Assembly (NCBI RefSeq): GCF_001610835.1
Contig: NZ_CP011270.1
Location: 5,102,001-5,166,000, forward strand
DNA length: 64,000 bases
Source of the DNA: Planctomyces sp. SH-PL14
GTDB lineage: Bacteria; Planctomycetota; Planctomycetia; Planctomycetales; Planctomycetaceae
Direction: 5' to 3'
Below, piece by piece: positions 59,116 to 64,000 of the stretch (position 1 is its first letter; every line of letters starts with the position of its first letter). The notes beneath the pieces are model-generated. The model saw only the letters and a list, made by a program, of their open reading frames with translations. It ran no database searches and was not told the origin of the DNA. The position numbers were made by a program, and so were the translations under genes.

Positions 59116-60039
59116 ATGGAGAAGCTGATCGAAGGTCTGCGGTACTTCCACGCCAACGTGCTCTGGCAGAAACGCGAGCTGTTTGAAGAATGCGCCTGGG
59201 GCCAGCGTCCCTTCGCCATGCTGATCACCTGCTCCGACTCGCGACTGCTTCCGGAAACGCTCCTGCAGCTGGCGCCAGGAGATCTGTTCGTCTCGCGGAA
59301 TGCCGGAAACATTGTTCCTCCGCCGGACTGGCCAGGGGGCGAGGCCGCCGGAATTGAATACGCCGTTTCGGTCCTCGGCGTGACGGACCTCATCGTCTGC
59401 GGCCACTATCGCTGCGGCGCCGTCGATGCCCTCTTTCGCGAGTCGGATCCGAGCCGGCCGGCGATTGATGACTGGCTCCGCCACGCGGCGGAGACGCGGG
59501 AGATCATTGAACGAGACCATCCCGCTCTGACCGGCGAGGCCCGCTGGGACAAGGCGGTCGAACAGAACGTCCTCGTCCAGTCACGCCATCTCGCCCAGCA
59601 TCCTGCCGTCGCTTCCCGGCTGTCGGCAGGGACCGTTCGGATTCACTGCTGGACAGTTCGACTCGAAACGGGCCAGATCCTGACTCAGTCGCGAGAACAC
59701 GAAAGATTCGTGCCGCTGCTGGAGTTGCCTGTGATCCGAGCGACCGCAGTCAGCCCCCGGCGGCGCGCGGCGCCGATCTCCTTGCGTCCGTCCCGACGGA
59801 TGCTCCGCTGGGGGACAGCAACGCTGGTTGCTTCCGCTCTGGGTCTCCTGACTCTGGCCGGTGGAGAGGATACGACTCGCCGCCTTCGGGGACTTCCACC
59901 GAGTTGTGTCTGTTTGAACGACGGCCGCGGTGCCAACGGCATCCTCCCGGGCTGTTCAGCAGCTTGCCCAGCCCCGAAAGCGGGCGAATCAGTGACGGGT
60001 GAACTGGAGCGGGCGGAGAGAAATCACGCATGGGAATAA
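59116..60039 (+). CDS. beta-carbonic anhydrase with C-terminal membrane tail
   Basis: 307-residue enzyme interconverting CO2 and bicarbonate. Zinc ligands Cys39, His98 and Cys101 (TCSDSR; CGHYRCGA) and the Asp41/Arg43 dyad are intact. The catalytic domain ends near residue 205. The extra 100 residues contain a basic segment (PRRRAAPISLRPSRRMLRW), a hydrophobic helix (GTATLVASALGLLTLAGG) and a Cys-rich end (SCVCLNDGRG...CSAACP). The extension is unusual for the family and may anchor the enzyme to the membrane. ATG at 59116 with GGAG upstream. Overlaps the next gene by 10 bases. Confidence 0.9.
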   Translation: MEKLIEGLRYFHANVLWQKRELFEECAWGQRPFAMLITCSDSRLLPETLLQLAPGDLFVSRNAGNIVPPPDWPGGEAAGIEYAVSVLGVTDLIVCGHYRCGAVDALFRESDPSRPAIDDWLRHAAETREIIERDHPALTGEARWDKAVEQNVLVQSRHLAQHPAVASRLSAGTVRIHCWTVRLETGQILTQSREHERFVPLLELPVIRATAVSPRRRAAPISLRPSRRMLRWGTATLVASALGLLTLAGGEDTTRRLRGLPPSCVCLNDGRGANGILPGCSAACPAPKAGESVTGELERAERNHAWE

Positions 60040-62489
60040 CGGTCGATCTCGCCGGCTCAGCTCCCGAGACGCGTCGTTCTCCAGTCTCATCGACCTGGGT
60101 GAACGGCCTCGTCCTCCTCTCCGGCTGCGCCGCCCTGGTCTACGAGATCTCCTGGACAAGGCAGCTCGGGATCCTGTTCGGACACACCAGCCAGGCGGCG
60201 GCCGTCGTCCTTGCCAGTTACTTCGGCGGCATGGCCGCCGGGTACGCCGTAGGAGCGCGGTTGTCGAGGTCCGTCTCCCCTCTACGCGGATACGCGATTG
60301 CCGAACTCGTCCTCGCCGGTTGGGCGTTTGCCGTCCCACCACTTCTTCACCAAATGAGCGGCTCCTCGCTGCTTTCCCTCGTTGATGGTCTGCCGCCGAC
60401 GGTCTCGATCGCCGTTCGGATCCTTTTGACACTGACGATTCTTTCGCCCGCCACAATTGCGATGGGGGCCACACTCCCCCTGCTGGCGCGGCACTTCTCC
60501 GATACCGCCGAACGACCGGCGGCCGCGACATCCGCGGCGTACGCCTGGAACACGCTGGGGGCGTTCACCGGGATCGCCTCGACGATCGGAGGCCTTCTCG
60601 TTCACCTGGGGGTCGAGAAGAGCAGCTTCGCGGCGGCCGGTGCCTCGCTCCTCTGCGGCCTCGGCGCCCTCGGCCTCGCCCATCGAAGGGAGCCAATCGT
60701 GCGCAGCTCTTCGAAGGAACCCGCCGTCCCGCCTCCGTCCGCAGAGGACCGTGCTCGATTTCGCCGATCGCTGACCATCGCCGCGCTTTCGGGTTTTGTA
60801 ACCCTGGGGCTCGAAGTCCTCGCGTCGCGGCTCTTCTCCCTGGTGTTCCACAACAGCACCCAGACCTTCGCGATCGTCGTCGCCGTCTTCCTGTTCGGGC
60901 TCTCGCTGGGGGCCTTCCTGGCGTCGCGGCTCATGGCGCGCGTCTCCCCGGAATCCCTGATCCGTTATGGGTTGTGGATCGGAGGAGCGGGAATCTCGCT
61001 TTCGGTCGTCGGCTTCGCCTGGGGAACGGGAATGGAGTATGTCCGTCTGGGGCCCACCTTCTCCGCTTACATCCTGCGCAGTCTGGCCCACGTTGTCGCA
61101 GTCCTCCTGATGCCTGCGATCGCGCTGGGAATTGTGCTGCCGGCCGCCTGGCAGGGTGCCGGCAGCACCAGGCTGTCTGAGACGGTCGGTCGGCTGACCT
61201 TGGCCAACACTGTGGCGGCCGCGACCGGTGCGCTATGCGCCAGCTTTGTCTTGCTCCCCTGGCTCGGACTGTGGAGGTCGGTGGGCCTGCTCAGCTGTGC
61301 CGCATCCGCGGGGGCACTTCTGGCTGGCAACATTTCCCGTCGACGAGCCGCGGTCTCGTTGACGGCATGTCTCCTGAGCCTTCCCCTCTGGCTCCCGCTG
61401 TCCTCAGCGTTGTCCCGATCTTCAGCGACTCAGGCGAGCGACTTCCGAGGCCTCGTCGAGCGGTGGTCGAGCGCGGAACGGGGCGAGGCTCTGCTCCGTC
61501 GCTGGGAGACCCCCTATGGGTGGATTGACCTGACGCAGAGCGACGCCACGAATGCGTACCGCATCCGTCAGAATCTGCACTACAGCTATGGCTCCAGCGG
61601 CGAAGACGTCGTCCGGGAACGGCGGCAGGCGCACCTGCCGCTCTTGCTGCATCCCGATCCCCGCGACGTGCTGTTCTTGGGGCTGGGTACCGGGATTACC
61701 TCGTCTGGCGTTCTGCCACATCCGGAGGTCCAGACGGCCACCATCGTTGAGCTCATCCCCGAAGTCGTGACCGCGGCGAAGGTCCTGGCGGAACGGGACG
61801 GCCGGGATCTGTCCGACTCGCGGCTCGCGATCGAAGTGGATGACGCCCGGCACTATCTCCGGGGGACGGACCGACAGTTCGATGCCATCGTTTCCGACCT
61901 GTTCGTCCCCTGGGAGAGCACGACCGGTTACCTCTACACCGTCGAGCACTACCGCGCGGCCCGCGCGAGGTTGCGACCGGGAGGGCTCTTCTGTCAGTGG
62001 CTGGCTCTCTATCAGGTCGGCGAGGCGGAGCTGGAGCTGATTGCGGACAGCCTGGCCTCGGTCTTTCCGCACGTCACGTTGTGGTGGGGGCGGCTCAGCG
62101 CAGGACGCCCGATTGTGGCCCTCGTCGGCTCCGAGGAGCGACTGGCGATCGACATCGCTCAGGCCGCCCTTCGCTTCGAGAAACTCGCGGCCGATCGGCG
62201 CTTCGGGGACGACGAGCTCTCGGCCCCGGCCAAACTGCTCGACCTCTGGATCGGCGACTGGCCGACTCCGTCTCCGACGGCGTTGCTCAACACCGAGGAA
62301 CATCCGTGGGTTGAGTTCTCGTGCCCCGCGTCACACGGAAGCCGGCTGACCCTCAGCGGCAGCCGGCTCTTACGGTACCTCGATCGCCGCCTTCTCACGT
62401 TGCCGCGTACGGCACTGCAGATCGACGGTCCCGTCGATCTGCAGGACGTTCACTGGCAGCGTTTCGTTCTCTTCCCTACGGCACCATGA
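60030..62489 (+). CDS. fused MFS transporter/spermidine-synthase-like protein
   Basis: 819 residues. The N-terminal half has about 12 transmembrane helices starting LSGCAALVYEISWTRQLG, the standard opening of this planctomycete-rich fusion family. The C-terminal half (about 520 on) is a soluble methyltransferase-fold domain with LFLGLGTGITSSG, ATIVELIPEV, and DDARHYLRGTDRQFDAIVSD, as in spermidine synthases. Whether it makes or exports polyamines is not known. ATG at 60030 overlaps the carbonic anhydrase gene. Last gene of the long plus-strand run; convergent with the following minus-strand gene. Confidence 0.9.
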   Translation: MGITVDLAGSAPETRRSPVSSTWVNGLVLLSGCAALVYEISWTRQLGILFGHTSQAAAVVLASYFGGMAAGYAVGARLSRSVSPLRGYAIAELVLAGWAFAVPPLLHQMSGSSLLSLVDGLPPTVSIAVRILLTLTILSPATIAMGATLPLLARHFSDTAERPAAATSAAYAWNTLGAFTGIASTIGGLLVHLGVEKSSFAAAGASLLCGLGALGLAHRREPIVRSSSKEPAVPPPSAEDRARFRRSLTIAALSGFVTLGLEVLASRLFSLVFHNSTQTFAIVVAVFLFGLSLGAFLASRLMARVSPESLIRYGLWIGGAGISLSVVGFAWGTGMEYVRLGPTFSAYILRSLAHVVAVLLMPAIALGIVLPAAWQGAGSTRLSETVGRLTLANTVAAATGALCASFVLLPWLGLWRSVGLLSCAASAGALLAGNISRRRAAVSLTACLLSLPLWLPLSSALSRSSATQASDFRGLVERWSSAERGEALLRRWETPYGWIDLTQSDATNAYRIRQNLHYSYGSSGEDVVRERRQAHLPLLLHPDPRDVLFLGLGTGITSSGVLPHPEVQTATIVELIPEVVTAAKVLAERDGRDLSDSRLAIEVDDARHYLRGTDRQFDAIVSDLFVPWESTTGYLYTVEHYRAARARLRPGGLFCQWLALYQVGEAELELIADSLASVFPHVTLWWGRLSAGRPIVALVGSEERLAIDIAQAALRFEKLAADRRFGDDELSAPAKLLDLWIGDWPTPSPTALLNTEEHPWVEFSCPASHGSRLTLSGSRLLRYLDRRLLTLPRTALQIDGPVDLQDVHWQRFVLFPTAP

Positions 62490-62578
62490 GAGACCGGAAC
62501 AGGCCTGACGACAGAACAGACAACGTTCGCCAGACCTCGGAACTGCTCCCGGTCAGCGGGTTGCAGGCTGCGTCGTCT

Positions 62579-63388
62579 CTACGGGATCGTCTGCGGCGGC
62601 GCCACGCTCAGCGGCCGGCCGGGAGCGGGCGGCGGGCCGAGCGGGCGAATTCCTCCAGCAGGCGGGGGCGCTTGCTCCAGTGCGCCGCCCGGGGGAGGAG
62701 CGATCTCATCTCCGCGATCATGCGACGGTCGCACACCGATCTCATGCATAAGGTGATGAATGAGGTCTTCCATGTTCGCCATCTTGTCGACGATTCCAAG
62801 CTGGCCGATCTGGCGGCGATGAGTTCTCTGCCATCCCTGAACATCCTGCTGGACGTGATGGAAGAGGTCGTCCATCGGACCGAGCGTTCGCGCCAGTCCC
62901 TCGCGGTCCTGCTGATGCTCCTTCGCGTGAGCCCATTGAGCGGCCTGGAGAATCTGATACGCCTCGCCGTAGGTTTCAGCAAAGCCCGGGTTGTGCTGGT
63001 AGTTGTAGTGCAGATCCAGGCAGAGCTGGTTCGCCATGTCTTCCAGGCGAGCCGCCAGATCATCGACATGGGCAAAGCCGCCGAACTCGACCGCAACCGG
63101 TTGCGGTGCAACGGAGTTCTGAGCGGTCACGACTGGGGACGGGTAGTAGTAATGGGCGTTTTGGTACGTGTAGTACGTCCCCTGGAACCGTGGCTGCGCC
63201 GGAATCACGTGGCGGTAGCTGTCGTGGTGGGCGACGACCCGATGGCCATGCGGATCGACGAGGACGTGGTGATGATGCCACGGCGTCACGTGACCGTGAT
63301 TGTGGTGATGATGGAGGTGCTGCGCCAGCGCGGTGGAGCCACCGCCCAGCAGAGAGACCGACAAAAGAACGCGGCAAGCGGAATGCAT
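62579..63388 (-). CDS. secreted His-rich helical protein
   Basis: 269 residues with a signal peptide (residues 1-22, ending ALAQ). A His-rich segment follows (HLHHHHNHGHVTPWHHHH), a Tyr-rich stretch, then a predicted helical region (about 105-215, ARLEDMANQLCLDLHYNYQH) and a Pro-rich tail. ATG at 63388 with GGAG upstream. No enzyme motif. The helical part resembles secreted planctomycete proteins of unknown function. Convergent with the MFS fusion gene and downstream of another His-rich gene on the same strand. Confidence 0.72.
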   Translation of the reverse strand: MHSACRVLLSVSLLGGGSTALAQHLHHHHNHGHVTPWHHHHVLVDPHGHRVVAHHDSYRHVIPAQPRFQGTYYTYQNAHYYYPSPVVTAQNSVAPQPVAVEFGGFAHVDDLAARLEDMANQLCLDLHYNYQHNPGFAETYGEAYQILQAAQWAHAKEHQQDREGLARTLGPMDDLFHHVQQDVQGWQRTHRRQIGQLGIVDKMANMEDLIHHLMHEIGVRPSHDRGDEIAPPPGGALEQAPPPAGGIRPLGPPPAPGRPLSVAPPQTIP

Positions 63389-63515
63389 TGTCACCGACTC
63401 CGTACAGTGATGTTCTCCGGCAAGCACGAACACCGTGCCCGCAGGACCATCTTCGATTCACTCGCTTAAGGGCGACATCGTTCCATCCCGCGGGAGCTCC
63501 GCGTCACCAGTTCCC

Positions 63516-63839
63516 TCAGTGGTGATGGTGATGCTGGTGATGGGACGTGGAAAAGCCCCCTCCCCAACCGGACGAGTAGCCGCCGTAACCGTGGCCATAG
63601 AACCCGCCCCCATACGAAGGGTAGGTGGAGTACGACGGCGCGACGTAACCCGACGGAGGGTAGTACGAATAGCCGGTCGACGGATAGCCGCTGTATCCGC
63701 CCGAGAAACTCCCTCCCGAGTACGCCCCGTAGTGTTGATGGCCGTGATGGTGGTGGCCCCCGCCGTAGAACTGAGCTGAGGCGGTTGAGCCTCCGATAGC
63801 GGCACCAGCAATGACCAGCGAAAGAGCTGCGGACTTCAT
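63516..63839 (-). CDS. secreted His/Gly/Tyr-rich low-complexity protein
   Basis: 107 residues: signal peptide (residues 1-23, ending ASAQ), then a mature part made almost wholly of Gly, Tyr, Ser, Pro and His, beginning FYGGGHHHHGHQHYG and ending in a run of His. ATG at 63839 preceded by GAGG. Such composition suggests a cell-surface or metal-binding structural protein. Transcribed towards the 62579-63388 gene. Confidence 0.68.
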   Translation of the reverse strand: MKSAALSLVIAGAAIGGSTASAQFYGGGHHHHGHQHYGAYSGGSFSGGYSGYPSTGYSYYPPSGYVAPSYSTYPSYGGGFYGHGYGGYSSGWGGGFSTSHHQHHHHH

Positions 63840-64000
63840 GATGAGGACCTCGTCCTGATGTTTCGATTCCGAATGGTCGACGTGACCTTGATTCGTCTCC
63901 GAACGCACCGCGCGTGCCACGTTGCCTCCGAAATTCGCATCCGAGGCAAATTGCTGGTCGTCCGTGCTGCGGTCCGTCGGCAAAGTCTGCCGGCGCCGCC
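63840..64000. other. upstream region of the last gene, window edge
   Basis: The open frame of the minus-strand gene continues into this stretch but with sequence unlike a signal peptide, so it is taken as non-coding leader. Nothing else is seen before the window ends. Confidence 0.35.

Overview
The window looks like chromosomal DNA of a GC-rich planctomycete. The best evidence is the paired PSCyt1/DUF1587/DUF1595/DUF1592/DUF1588/DUF1585 protein and Tat-exported DUF1552 (HXXSHH) protein at 33.0-37.4 kb, a combination typical of that phylum. The fused MFS/spermidine-synthase-like protein, the abundance of secreted c-type cytochromes and the weak or absent Shine-Dalgarno sequences agree with this. 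The genus cannot be told from sequence reading alone. I saw no rRNA, tRNA or CRISPR array.

Layout. 0.2-20.8 kb is a respiratory and redox-signalling region: a P1B-type ATPase; three cytochrome c'-like monohaem proteins (2.3, 3.2 and 14.0 kb); a sigma-54-dependent NtrC-type regulator; a cbb3 oxidase operon (dihaem lipoprotein, membrane protein, CcoN, CcoO, two small membrane proteins, CcoI-type copper ATPase, SafE-like maturation protein); a hemerythrin-like protein; a globin-coupled histidine kinase; a double-receiver protein; a REC-PAS-kinase; a zinc alcohol dehydrogenase; and a universal stress protein. Together they read as an oxygen/redox-responsive respiratory unit.

20.8-23.4 kb is gene-poor, with a small family of winged-helix-like proteins and a decayed copy. 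23.4-30.1 kb (minus strand) is an RND efflux operon in the order permease, adaptor, TolC-like channel. 30.2-32.3 kb is a chromate-resistance operon (chrA and a ChrB split into two genes), followed by a frameshifted threonine-synthase remnant. In the planctomycete pair that follows, the DUF1552 gene is interrupted by one in-frame amber codon.

37.8-48.8 kb is an accessory island: a large serine recombinase with extra helix-turn-helix domains, then a module with DUF1257 (Ycf35-like), DUF2997, a Ycf46-like AAA+ ATPase, an orphan controller-protein-like XRE regulator with C-box-like operators, two paralogous membrane-anchored proteins, a coiled-coil protein resembling the DUF3150 group, and several small proteins. 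It is bounded by intrinsic terminators and palindromes. This is the best candidate for an undescribed system.

49.1-58.4 kb is a heavy-metal efflux island: CzcC/CzcB/CzcA-type RND components interleaved with unusually His- and Cys-rich secreted proteins, including a repeated domain I do not recognise. 58.4-64.0 kb holds an isoprenylcysteine-methyltransferase-like protein, a beta-carbonic anhydrase with a membrane tail, the MFS/spermidine-synthase fusion, and two secreted His-rich proteins on the minus strand. Two families of dispersed intergenic repeats were seen, each as a direct pair (2.2/16.7 kb and 21.5/37.5 kb).
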